Below, one piece after another: positions 17,504-24,898 of a stretch of 39,465 nt of DNA. Every line of letters starts with the position of its first letter. Within the stretch, counting starts at the first letter, position 1. Origin of the DNA: Azophilus sp964572185 (GTDB taxonomy: Bacteria; Pseudomonadota; Gammaproteobacteria; Pseudomonadales; Azotimanducaceae); contig CAZNFI010000004.1 of assembly GCA_964572185.1 (NCBI GenBank), positions 1 to 39,465 of the forward strand, read 5' to 3'. The position numbers and the translations under genes are program-made. Under the pieces are notes generated by a model that did not search any database, was not told the DNA's origin, and saw only the letters and a program-made list of their open reading frames with translations.

Positions 17504-19192
17504 GTGCCGGAAGCGGCCTGCGGCGCATCCACGGGCGCCAGGCAACAACGCTGGCGCCGGCTGGCCTGGCTGATCCCATTGGCTCTCGCCGCATGCGACA
17601 CCACCGCGCCCCAGCAGCCCGTGCAACCGATACGCGAAGCGGCCGGACCACAACGCGAGGTGGTCCAACCCGACCGGGAGCCGGCCGACAGCGCCGACCT
17701 GGTGCTCAGCGAAGCCTGCGAGCGGGACGGCGACACGCTGTGCGCGATCGAGGCCCTTGCCCGCCACATCGCCCGATACCAGGCAGCGCCAGGGCCCGCT
17801 ACGCCAGCCTCCGGTCACACCGATGCAGGCCGGGGCACCGCTCGGGCCTCGAGCCTGCAGCCGTTCAACGACCGCCTGTGGCGGCTGACCGCTGCCCTGC
17901 AGCCCGCACAGGTCGATGCACTGGCCACCAGTCACCGTCTGGCACCCTTGTGGCAGTTGCGCCAGGCGATGAGCGGCAGTGGTTCGGTAGCGCAGCAAGC
18001 CAGTCGCCTGCGCGACTGGATGGCCCGCTGGCCCGACCACCCGTTTGTCGACGCTCCACCAACCAATCTCCCGCAACTTCCGCAACAGGCTGCGCGCTTT
18101 CATCGTATCGGCCTGTTCATTCCCCTGAGCGGCCCACTGGCTACCGCGGGGCGCGCCGTACGCGATGGCTTTGTCGCCGCCTACCTCGACGATGCAGGCA
18201 CCGACAAGCCCACCGTGCGTATCTATGACAGCGCCGCCAAACCCATACCGGCGCTCTACGAGCAAAGCCTGGTCGACGGCACCGACCTCATCGTCGGCCC
18301 GCTGAGTCGGCAGCGGCTCGATGCCCTGAGCCGGCTGCGGCCGCATGTCCCCGTCCTGGGCCTGAACTATCTCCATGACGGGCACGCCCGCTCGGCGCCG
18401 GGTGGCCCGGGCGCCGGCACCCCTGCCCTCGCCGGCCCGGCCGCCAAACCGGCATTCCTGCACATGGGCCTGGCCATAGAAGATGAAGCGGCCACCATCA
18501 CCGACCGCCTGCTGCGCGAGAACCTGCACCGGCTGCTCGCCGTGCATGGCAGCGAAGAATGGGCATTGCGCGGGGCTCAGGCGCTGGCGGCAGCGTGGCC
18601 CCACGAATTGGATGTACAGGCGTTCTCGGACGTGCGCACCATCACCGAGTCGGTCGGACAGGCCATGCGGGTCGCCGACAGCGAGCGCCGGCACAGCGAG
18701 TTACAGCGTCTGCTCAATACCAAACTGGAATTCATGCCACGCGCCCGGACAGATCTCGACGGCGTGGTGGCTTTCGTCAATCACGTCGAGGCCGCAGCCC
18801 TGGCGCCGGCATTGAAATTCCACTACGCGGACAACCTCCCCGTGTACGCCAGTTCGCAGAGTGTCCGCGCCGCATCCGCACTCGATGAACTGAACGGCTT
18901 TCAGGTGGCCGAACTGCCCTTCAACCTGCGCAACGACCCCCTTTGGAATGCGGTGCGGCAGGCATTCAATGGTCGCCGCGGCAATACCGCGGCACTGCAC
19001 GCGCTCGGCGTTGATGCCTACCGCATCGTCAATCACTGGGAATGGGTAGCCCATGGGGAGCCACTGTACGGGGCCACGGGCAAGCTGCAACTGGTCGAAC
19101 AGGGGCGCATGCAACGGACGCTGGCCTGGGGCAGCATCACCCGGGGCCGGGTTGGGGCGACCGCCTTCGATGTCATTGCGCGGCCCCGTTGA
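17504..19192 (+). CDS. lpoA: Penicillin-binding protein activator LpoA (outer-membrane lipoprotein)
   Basis: LpoA is the outer-membrane lipoprotein that activates PBP1a. From a GTG at 17504 it is 562 aa. A basic n-region (RQQRWRR), a hydrophobic core and the lipobox LALAAC (Cys about residue 31) are followed by a Pro/Gln/Glu-rich linker. An N-terminal helical domain comes next, then a periplasmic-binding-protein-like C-domain opening RIGLFIPLSGPLATAGRAVR with DGTDLIVGPLSRQRLDAL. The true start is uncertain: in-frame ATGs at 17300 and 17417 lie inside rsmI antisense and would bury the signal peptide, and no strong Shine-Dalgarno sequence precedes 17504. It is followed by yraN and dolP, as in E. 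coli. Confidence 0.9.
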   Translation: MPEAACGASTGARQQRWRRLAWLIPLALAACDTTAPQQPVQPIREAAGPQREVVQPDREPADSADLVLSEACERDGDTLCAIEALARHIARYQAAPGPATPASGHTDAGRGTARASSLQPFNDRLWRLTAALQPAQVDALATSHRLAPLWQLRQAMSGSGSVAQQASRLRDWMARWPDHPFVDAPPTNLPQLPQQAARFHRIGLFIPLSGPLATAGRAVRDGFVAAYLDDAGTDKPTVRIYDSAAKPIPALYEQSLVDGTDLIVGPLSRQRLDALSRLRPHVPVLGLNYLHDGHARSAPGGPGAGTPALAGPAAKPAFLHMGLAIEDEAATITDRLLRENLHRLLAVHGSEEWALRGAQALAAAWPHELDVQAFSDVRTITESVGQAMRVADSERRHSELQRLLNTKLEFMPRARTDLDGVVAFVNHVEAAALAPALKFHYADNLPVYASSQSVRAASALDELNGFQVAELPFNLRNDPLWNAVRQAFNGRRGNTAALHALGVDAYRIVNHWEWVAHGEPLYGATGKLQLVEQGRMQRTLAWGSITRGRVGATAFDVIARPR

Positions 19193-19218
19193 CACCCGTC
19201 AACAACGTTCGGCCACCC

Positions 19219-19605
19219 GTGAAAAGCCAGCCGGCAACCACCACCGAAAAGGGCCGCTGGGCCGAAAATCTCGCCTTGGCCCGCATGCGGCGGCGGGGCT
19301 TGCGACTGATTGCGCGCAATTACCGGTGCCCGGCCGGCGAGATGGACCTGATCCTGGACCATGCCGGCATCCTGGTGTTCCTGGAAGTGCGCTACCGTGC
19401 CACCTCGGCTTTCGGCGGCGCCAAGGCAAGTGTCGATACGCGCAAGCAGCGGCGCCTGTCGCGGGTGGCCGGCTGCTTTCTGCGGGCTTATCCACAATTG
19501 GCCTACCGGCGTATTCGATTTGACGTCGTCTCGGTGACACGGCCAAACTACCGCACCGAACTGGAGTGGATTCAGAACGCTTTCGAGGTTGATGACTGCT
19601 TCTGA
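19219..19605 (+). CDS. yraN: YraN / UPF0102 endonuclease-like protein
   Basis: Small UPF0102 protein with a restriction-endonuclease-like fold; its biological role is unsettled. It is 128 aa (E. coli 131) from GTG 19219 (MKSQPATTTEKGRWAENLA). The family core is visible: LIARNYRCPAGEMDLILD, VFLEVRYRATSAFGGA, KQRRLSRVAGCFL, and RFDVVSV. The Glu/Asp of the E-M-D-L and E-V-R motifs match the predicted nuclease residues. It starts 26 nt after lpoA, and its end overlaps the dolP start. Confidence 0.9.
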   Translation: MKSQPATTTEKGRWAENLALARMRRRGLRLIARNYRCPAGEMDLILDHAGILVFLEVRYRATSAFGGAKASVDTRKQRRLSRVAGCFLRAYPQLAYRRIRFDVVSVTRPNYRTELEWIQNAFEVDDCF

Positions 19606-20227
19606 CGACTACGGAATGATTGGCAAGGATACTCGCCGGCGTGCAGCCCGCTCCGCCGCCGTTGTTGCCGGCATGGCACCGCCGCAGCTTGCGGCATTTC
19701 TGGCCTTGGCGCTGGTCGCATTGGCGCTCGCTTCCTGTGCCACCTTTTCCGACGACCCGCGCGTGCGCACGCCGGGCGCCATGATCGACGACGAGGCGCT
19801 CGAAAAAGTGGTCGAGCGGGAAATTCGCAAATCCGATGCGCAATTCAAGAGCGCGCACCTGGTAGTCGCCAGTTACGACGGCGTGGTGCTGCTGCTCGGC
19901 CAGGTGTCCAGCGAAGCGCTGAAAGGCAAGGCGCAGACGGTTACCCAGGGCGTTGCCAAGGTGCGCAAGGTACATAACGAGATCGGCGTCGGCGGCCCCA
20001 TCTCTCACGTCGCGCGCAGCAACGACCGCTGGTTGACGAGCAAGGTGAAAACCAGGCTGATCGGCGCAAAGAAGGCGCCCGGTCGCAAGATGAAGGTACA
20101 GACCGAGAACGGTGTGGTGTACCTGATGGGCAAGCTGACCCCCGCCGAAGCCGATGCGGCGGTCGAGGTGGCCGCCAAGGTGTACGGCGTTCAGCAAATC
20201 GTCAGGGTGTTCGAATACCTGGACTGA
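19592..20227 (+). CDS. dolP: BON-domain outer-membrane lipoprotein DolP (YraP)
   Basis: DolP is a dual-BON lipoprotein linked to outer-membrane integrity and division sites. It is 211 aa from ATG 19592 (GAGG just upstream, 14-nt overlap with yraN). The lipobox is ALALASC (Cys about 49), which gives a long leader; an ATG at 19616 or 19673 would shorten it to a more usual size. Two BON domains follow: EREIRKSDAQFKSAHLVV with SYDGVVLLLGQVSSEA, and VKTRLIGAKKAPGRKMKV with ENGVVYLMGKLTPAEA. diaA, which lies between yraN and dolP in E. coli, is absent. Confidence 0.9.
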   Translation: MTASDDYGMIGKDTRRRAARSAAVVAGMAPPQLAAFLALALVALALASCATFSDDPRVRTPGAMIDDEALEKVVEREIRKSDAQFKSAHLVVASYDGVVLLLGQVSSEALKGKAQTVTQGVAKVRKVHNEIGVGGPISHVARSNDRWLTSKVKTRLIGAKKAPGRKMKVQTENGVVYLMGKLTPAEADAAVEVAAKVYGVQQIVRVFEYLD

Positions 20228-20290
20228 ACCTGGCGGAAATCCGCAATCGAAAAGCGTCGGGTGGCAGCAGCGAGGCGGGGTGCCGCCAAC
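20228..20290. terminator. Convergent dolP/sspA spacer with weak hairpins
   Basis: The 63-bp spacer contains GCGGA-AA-TCCGC and an imperfect GGTGGCA...TGCCGCC stem. No T-run follows either, so termination here is only a possibility. Confidence 0.25.
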
Positions 20291-20923
20291 CTACTCCCGC
20301 ATCTCCAGTTCCGTCTCCGTGAGGCTGGCACGAAACGATTCCCGATCGAAAATCATCTGCATGTAGTTCTGCAGGGGCCGCGTCGAGCGTTCCGGCAGTG
20401 TGATGCCGACCACCTTGAGACGCCAGAAAATCGGCGCCACGCAGCAGTCGACCAGGGTGAACTCATCGTTCATGAAATAGGGCTTTTCGCTGAAGATCGG
20501 CGCTATGCCGATAATGCTCTCGCGCAGTTCATTGCGAGCCTTGGTGCGCACGGTTTCGCGCCCCTTGCCTTTCATCAGCAGGTCGAGCTTGCCGCTCCAC
20601 TCCTTCTCCACCCGGGAGATCCACAACCTCGACAGCGCCCGCTGCACCGGATAAACCGGCAACAACGGGGGATGCGGAAAACGCTCGTCGAGATACTCCA
20701 TGATCACATTGGCTTCATAGAGCACCAGGTCGCGGTCCGCCAGCACCGGCAGGCTGTTGTATGGGCTGATTTCGAGCAATTCTTCCGGTTTGCGCTTCGG
20801 GTCGATGTCGACGATGTCCACAGTGACGCTTTTTTCGGCAAGCACCATGCGCACCCGATGCGAGTAGTGATCGATCGCATCGGAGAAAAAGGTCAATGAC
20901 GATCGTCTGGTGACAAGACTCAA
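20291..20923 (-). CDS. sspA: Stringent starvation protein A (RNA-polymerase-associated GST-like protein)
   Basis: SspA binds RNA polymerase and supports stress survival. It has a GST fold without GST activity. It is 210 aa (E. coli 212). Motifs: HYSHRVRMVLAEK, YNSLPVLADRDLVLYEANVI, the nearly invariant MEYLDERFPHPPLLPVYPV, KPYFMNDEFTLVDCCVAPI, and the end LTETELEMRE. The start is a TTG at 20923 with AAGG five bases upstream, and gives an N-terminus one residue shorter than E. coli. It closes the rplM-rpsI-petABC-sspA series. sspB, its usual partner, is not downstream. Confidence 0.94.
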   Translation of the reverse strand: MSLVTRRSSLTFFSDAIDHYSHRVRMVLAEKSVTVDIVDIDPKRKPEELLEISPYNSLPVLADRDLVLYEANVIMEYLDERFPHPPLLPVYPVQRALSRLWISRVEKEWSGKLDLLMKGKGRETVRTKARNELRESIIGIAPIFSEKPYFMNDEFTLVDCCVAPIFWRLKVVGITLPERSTRPLQNYMQMIFDRESFRASLTETELEMRE

Positions 20924-20971
20924 GGCTGCCTTTCAAGGGTTCAAGGGGATGGCTTGCGCCAGGTTTTCGGA

Positions 20972-21712
20972 TCAGTGCACATCTTTCCAGAACTCCCGGT
21001 TCAGCAACCAGGTAAAGACACCCAGCACCACAAGAAACAGCAGCACATAGATGCCCAATCGCTGGCGTTCGAGCCGCATGGGCTCGCCCACATAGAAAAG
21101 AAAGTTGACCAGATCATACACCGCCTGATCGTACTCGCCGGCCGAAAACAGGCCCGAGCCCTCATCGACGGCCAGTTCAAAGCAGTTCTCGTCTCCCGCC
21201 GCGCATACATCCCTCTGCACACCCTGCAGGTCGAGCATCACATGGGGCATGCCCACGTTCTCGAACACCTTGTTGTTCACCCCGAATGGCCGCGTCTCAT
21301 CCACGTAGAAGGTCTTGAGATAGTTGTAGACCCATTCGGGACTGCGTACCCGGGTGACCATGGTCAGATCCGGCGCCGGCCCGCCAAACCAGTCGCGTGC
21401 CTGTTCGATGTCCATGGCGGTGGTCATCAATTCGCCGATTTTCTGCCCGGTGAACACAAGGTTGTCGAGCGCAACATCGTGCGGTATGCCGAGGTCGTCG
21501 GCGCTGCGTTCATAGCGCTGGAAGCGCAGCGAGTGACATCCGAGGCAGTAGTTGACATAGAGCTTGAACCCCCGCTGCAGCGATGGCTGATCGTGCAGGT
21601 CCGGCTGCATGGCCTGCATGGGCCAGCCGGTCGCCGCGGCAACCGCGGATTGGGGGATGGCGGCCGTCACTGCGACCAGCAACACAGCGGCAATCAGACT
21701 GTATCGGTGCAT
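20972..21712 (-). CDS. petC: Cytochrome c1 of the bc1 complex
   Basis: Cytochrome c1 carries electrons from the Rieske protein to soluble cytochrome c in the periplasm. It is 246 aa: signal peptide (MHRYSLIAAVLLVAVTAA... to SAVAA), haem-binding CLGCH (residues 56-60), axial Met region ENVGMPHVM, and a C-terminal anchor (LGIYVLLFLVVLGVFTWLL) ending NREFWKDVH. The ATG at 21712 is 2 nt after the petB stop. A frame extending upstream is petB sequence. Confidence 0.96.
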   Translation of the reverse strand: MHRYSLIAAVLLVAVTAAIPQSAVAAATGWPMQAMQPDLHDQPSLQRGFKLYVNYCLGCHSLRFQRYERSADDLGIPHDVALDNLVFTGQKIGELMTTAMDIEQARDWFGGPAPDLTMVTRVRSPEWVYNYLKTFYVDETRPFGVNNKVFENVGMPHVMLDLQGVQRDVCAAGDENCFELAVDEGSGLFSAGEYDQAVYDLVNFLFYVGEPMRLERQRLGIYVLLFLVVLGVFTWLLNREFWKDVH

Positions 21713-21714
21713 GG

Positions 21715-22977
21715 TCAGGTTACCCGGTCCGGTACGGGCCTGGTCTTCTCGACGCGCGTGTACCACGGCATCAACACGAAGTAGGCAAAATAGAGCACCG
21801 TGCAGACCTGCGCCACTATGGTCGCCACGGGTGACGGCGGCACCATGCCGAGATAGCCCAATATGATGAAGCTGACCACGAAAACGGCCAGCATGGACCG
21901 GGATATGGCGCCTTTGCAGCGCATGGGCGAAACCGGGCTCTTGTCCAGCCAGGGCAAAAAGGCGGGTATGGCGATTGCTCCGACCATGACCACCAGCCCC
22001 CAGAATTTCGCCGGCACACCGAACAGCGGAAAAGTCGCGGCGCGCAACATCGCGTAAAACGGCGTGTAGTACCACACCGGCGCGATATGATCCGGCGTCT
22101 TGAGCGGGTCGGCCATCTCGAAGTTGGGCTTCTCCAGGAAAAAGCCGCCCATCTCCGGCGCAAAGAACACCACCGCGCAGAACAGGAACAGAAACACCAC
22201 GGTGGCATGCACGTCATGGGTAACCGTATACGGCCAGAACGGCACGCCGTCGAGCGGCTTGCCGGTAGCGTCCTTGTACTTCTTTATGTCTGCGCCATCC
22301 GGCGCCGTGGACCCGACATGATGCAGGGCAACGAAGTGAATGAACACGAGCCCCACGAGAATCAGCGGCAGGGCGATCACGTGCAGTGCGAAGAACCGGT
22401 TCAAGGTGATGTCCGACATCAGGTAATCGCCGCGCAGCCACTCCATCAGGTCGGGCCCGACAAAGGGGATGGCGCCCACCAGCGAGACGATCACCTGCGC
22501 CCCCCAATACGACATGTTGCCCCAGGGCAACAGGTAGCCGAAGAACCCTTCGGCCATCAGCGCCAGGTAGATGGCCATGCCGATCAGCCACAGCAGCTCC
22601 CGGGGCTTGCGGTACGACCCGTACATGAGACCGCGAAACATGTGCAGATAGACGATGACGAAAAACGCCGATGCGCCGGTGGAATGCAGGTAGCGCAGCA
22701 ACCAGCCGAATTCCACATCGCGCATGATGTACTCGACCGACGCGAACGCCCCCTCGCCGCTCGGCACGTAACTCATCGTCAGCCACAGGCCGGTGACCAG
22801 TTGCAGTACCAGAATGAAGGTGGCCAGCCACCCCATCAGGTACCAGACATTGTGATTCTTGGGCGCGTAGTACTTCGAGAGGTGATTCTCCCAGGTCTCG
22901 GTCGCCGGGAAGCGGACGTCCAGCCACTCGATCAGCGAGCCCCAGCCGCGGGCAAACCTGCCTTGGCGCTGCTGCAT
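21715..22977 (-). CDS. petB: Cytochrome b of the bc1 complex
   Basis: Cytochrome b is the membrane core of complex III with haems bL and bH. It is 420 aa (full-length type). The four haem ligands are visible: His98 and His112 (LHSTGASAFFVIVYLHMF), His199 and His214 (ALHVIALPLILVGLVFIHF). The Qo-site motif reads PVWY (residues 300-303) in place of the classic PEWY; PVWY is known in beta- and gammaproteobacteria. The ATG shares one base with the petA stop (TGATG). Confidence 0.97.
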   Translation of the reverse strand: MQQRQGRFARGWGSLIEWLDVRFPATETWENHLSKYYAPKNHNVWYLMGWLATFILVLQLVTGLWLTMSYVPSGEGAFASVEYIMRDVEFGWLLRYLHSTGASAFFVIVYLHMFRGLMYGSYRKPRELLWLIGMAIYLALMAEGFFGYLLPWGNMSYWGAQVIVSLVGAIPFVGPDLMEWLRGDYLMSDITLNRFFALHVIALPLILVGLVFIHFVALHHVGSTAPDGADIKKYKDATGKPLDGVPFWPYTVTHDVHATVVFLFLFCAVVFFAPEMGGFFLEKPNFEMADPLKTPDHIAPVWYYTPFYAMLRAATFPLFGVPAKFWGLVVMVGAIAIPAFLPWLDKSPVSPMRCKGAISRSMLAVFVVSFIILGYLGMVPPSPVATIVAQVCTVLYFAYFVLMPWYTRVEKTRPVPDRVT

Positions 22978-23618
22978 CAGGCGGTCTCCTCGTCCTCGCC
23001 GATGACGATCAGGTTGTCGGACTCGAAACGGTGTGGGGGCACTTCCAGGTTGTCCGGCGCCGGCACCGCCTTGACCACGCGCCCCGCAAGATCGAACCGG
23101 GAGCCGTGGCACGGGCAGAAGAACCCGCCCTGCCAGTTGGCGTCGAAGGGTTCCGGGCGTACCGCGCCATGATATTTCGGCGAACAGCCGAGATGCGTGC
23201 ACAACCCGAGATAGACGCCGATTTCCGGACGCTTTGAACGCCACGGATTGCGCGCGTATTCGGGCTGCATTTCCAGGTTGTCGGAATTCTGGTCCGCCAG
23301 GTTCTCGTTGTCTTCCTTCAACGTCTCGACGGTCGCCTCATCGCGCCTGACCACAAACACCGGCTTGCCCCGCCAGGCTGGAATGGGGCCGTAGATTTCG
23401 CCGGGCCTGAGCTTGGAAATGTCGATGCTGACCGGCGCGCCGGCAGCCCGCGCCTTGGCGCTCGGCAGCCAGGAGCGCACGAACGGCACGGCCGCGCCCA
23501 CCACGCCAGCGCCGCCGATGGTGGCGGTCGCCCCAACCAGGAATTTGCGCCGCTGGGAATTGGCTTCGGACGGGGCCTGGTCGCTCGCCGGCCGCTCGTC
23601 GAACGTATCGGTGCTCAA
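22977..23618 (-). CDS. petA: Rieske iron-sulfur protein of the bc1 complex
   Basis: The Rieske 2Fe-2S subunit transfers electrons from quinol at the Qo site to cytochrome c1. It is 213 aa. A Tat-type N-terminus (SQRRKFLVGA) leads into a membrane anchor. The cluster motifs CTHLGC (140-145) and CPCHGS (168-173) supply the two Cys and two His ligands and the disulfide pair. The start is a TTG at 23618 preceded by AGGAG about 10 nt upstream; no ATG or GTG fits. Its leader contains the 12-bp repeat and an assembly gap. Confidence 0.96.
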   Translation of the reverse strand: MSTDTFDERPASDQAPSEANSQRRKFLVGATATIGGAGVVGAAVPFVRSWLPSAKARAAGAPVSIDISKLRPGEIYGPIPAWRGKPVFVVRRDEATVETLKEDNENLADQNSDNLEMQPEYARNPWRSKRPEIGVYLGLCTHLGCSPKYHGAVRPEPFDANWQGGFFCPCHGSRFDLAGRVVKAVPAPDNLEVPPHRFESDNLIVIGEDEETA

Positions 23619-23672
23619 AGCTCGAAGCTCCTGTATTGCAGTGAGTCGGCGGTATTCGGCGGCTTCTTCTTT

Positions 23673-23882
23673 CTATTGCGCGTGCTATTGCGCGTGCTAT
23701 TGCGCGTGTTTCTACTGCGCGTGCCGCNNNNNNNNNNNNNNNNNNNNNNNNNNNNNNNNNNNNNNNNNNNNNNNNNNNNNNNNNNNNNNNNNNNNNNNNN
23801 NNNNNNNNNNNNNNNNNNNNNNNNNNNCTATTGCGCGTGCTATTGCGCGTGCTATTGCGCGTGTTTCTACTGCGCGTGCCGC
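23673..23882. repeat. 12-bp tandem repeat (CTATTGCGCGTG) in the petABC leader, split by an N-gap
   Basis: On the plus strand CTATTGCGCGTG occurs three times, followed by TTTCTACTGCGCGTGCCGC, at 23673-23727. The identical 55-base block recurs at 23828-23882 after 100 N. The last 19 bases contain a diverged copy (CTACTGCGCGTG). No spacers of CRISPR type exist. The copies lie between rpsI and petA, in the probable 5' leader of petABC. True copy number cannot be known from this assembly. Confidence 0.9.
23728..23827. other. Assembly gap (100 N) inside the tandem repeat
   Basis: A 100-N scaffold join flanked by identical 55-mers. This pattern is expected when contigs from a k=55 de Bruijn assembly meet at an unresolved repeat. 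Confidence 0.85.
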
Positions 23883-23921
23883 CCGAAATTCCTCTCCGAA
23901 ATGGCAGCGTAAAAACGGGCA

Positions 23922-23930
23922 ATTCTAGCA
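23922..23930 (-). promoter_or_regulatory. Putative extended -10 promoter for petABC
   Basis: TGC-TAGAAT on the minus strand, 33-41 bp after the rpsI stop, fits an extended -10 (TGn-TAnAAT). No -35 is obvious. It would give petABC its own promoter and a leader that includes the tandem repeat. Confidence 0.4.
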
Positions 23931-23962
23931 CAGCGCGCCCTTGCAGCCGGTTGCCCCGCGCG

Positions 23963-24355
23963 TCAACGCTTGGAGTACTGCGGACGCTTGCGCGCCTTGC
24001 GCAGACCAACCTTCTTGCGTTCCACCTCCCGGGCATCCCGGGTGAGAAATCCTGCCTGGCGCAATGGCTTGCGCAGGTCTTCGTCCTGGTCCACCAGCGC
24101 CCGGGCGATGCCGTGCCGGATGGCTCCGGCCTGGCCGGAGTTGCCGCCACCGCGAACGGTGACCTTGATATCCACCTTGTCGGCCAGGTCCACCACTTCA
24201 AGCGGCTGGCGCACGACCATGCGGGCCGTCTCGCGCCCGAAATAGCGGTCGAGCGGCCTGGAATTGACCGTTATGTTGCCGCTGCCCGAGGCTATGTACA
24301 CCCGAGCCGCGGCGGTCTTGCGCCGGCCGGTGCCGTAGTTGGTCTGGTCTGCCAC
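23963..24355 (-). CDS. rpsI: Ribosomal protein S9 (uS9)
   Basis: Small-subunit protein whose C-terminal tail reaches the P-site tRNA. It is 130 aa, the same as E. coli, from GTG 24355 with GGAGAA upstream. Motifs: YGTGRRKTAAARVYI, VRGGGNSGQAGAIRHGIARAL, and the C-terminus RKARKRPQYSKR with the P-site KR end. It is 10 nt after rplM. Confidence 0.98.
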   Translation of the reverse strand: MADQTNYGTGRRKTAAARVYIASGSGNITVNSRPLDRYFGRETARMVVRQPLEVVDLADKVDIKVTVRGGGNSGQAGAIRHGIARALVDQDEDLRKPLRQAGFLTRDAREVERKKVGLRKARKRPQYSKR

Positions 24356-24365
24356 GAATTCTCCG

Positions 24366-24794
24366 TCAGATGTCAATAGGCTGTGGCTGCTGTGAAGCGT
24401 GTGGGTGCCCGGCGCCGGCATACACCTTGAGTTTGCGGAACATCGCCCGGCCGAGCGAGTTGCGCGGCAACATGCCCTTCACCGCTTTTTCGATGATGCG
24501 CTCCGGATGAGTCTGCCGCATCTTGGCCAGACTGGTGCTCTTTATGCCACCCGGGTAGCCACTGTGGCGGTAATAGATCTTGTCCGTTTCCTTGTTCCCG
24601 GTTACCCGCACCTTGTCGGCATTGACCACGATGATGTAGTCGCCGGTATCCACATGCGGCGTGTATTCCGGCTTGTGCTTGCCGCGCAGGCGATGCGCGA
24701 CCGCGGACGCCAGCCGGCCGAGTGTGCGGTTCTCGGCATCCACGACGTACCATGATCGCTGCACGTCCTGGGCGCGCATGCTTACAGTTTTCAT
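24366..24794 (-). CDS. rplM: Ribosomal protein L13 (uL13)
   Basis: Large-subunit assembly protein. It is 142 aa, the same length as E. coli. Motifs: WYVVDAENRTLGRLAS, RGKHKPEYTPHVDTGDYIIV, AVKGMLPRNSLGRAMFRKLK, and the end QPQPIDI. It leads the rplM-rpsI operon from a strong promoter 37-65 bp upstream. Confidence 0.98.
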   Translation of the reverse strand: MKTVSMRAQDVQRSWYVVDAENRTLGRLASAVAHRLRGKHKPEYTPHVDTGDYIIVVNADKVRVTGNKETDKIYYRHSGYPGGIKSTSLAKMRQTHPERIIEKAVKGMLPRNSLGRAMFRKLKVYAGAGHPHASQQPQPIDI

Positions 24795-24830
24795 AACCTC
24801 TTGAAACAGGCCGGAATTTGGAAGGCGCGC

Positions 24831-24859
24831 AGTCTAACGAAGGGGTGTGGTTTTGACAA
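24831..24859 (-). promoter_or_regulatory. Sigma70 promoter of rplM-rpsI
   Basis: -35 TTGTCA (24859-24854), 17-bp spacer, -10 TAGACT (24836-24831) on the minus strand. Spacing is ideal and the match close; the start would be about 30 nt before the rplM ATG. Confidence 0.75.
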
Positions 24860-24898
24860 CAACTCGGTCACCTTTCCGGCGGGCCGAAAATCGACCGT

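Noticed and set aside
17450..18694. A 414-codon minus-strand frame opposite lpoA
   Set aside because: It has no domain signature, and lpoA on the other strand has a signal peptide, lipobox and conserved neighbours.
19488..19496. A perfect DnaA box (TTATCCACA)
   Set aside because: It is a single site inside the yraN coding region, with no cluster or AT-rich stretch, so not an origin.
22087..23172. A 361-codon plus-strand frame opposite petB and petA
   Set aside because: Its translation is His/Gln/Arg-rich shadow sequence; the opposite strand encodes clear cytochrome b and Rieske proteins.
23673..23882. CRISPR-like array
   Set aside because: Units are 12 bp, directly abutting, with no unique spacers and no cas genes nearby.
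23338..24201. A minus-strand frame running through the 12-bp repeat and the N-gap
   Set aside because: It runs through shadow frames of rpsI and petA. The repeat unit is a multiple of 3 and so stays open by itself.
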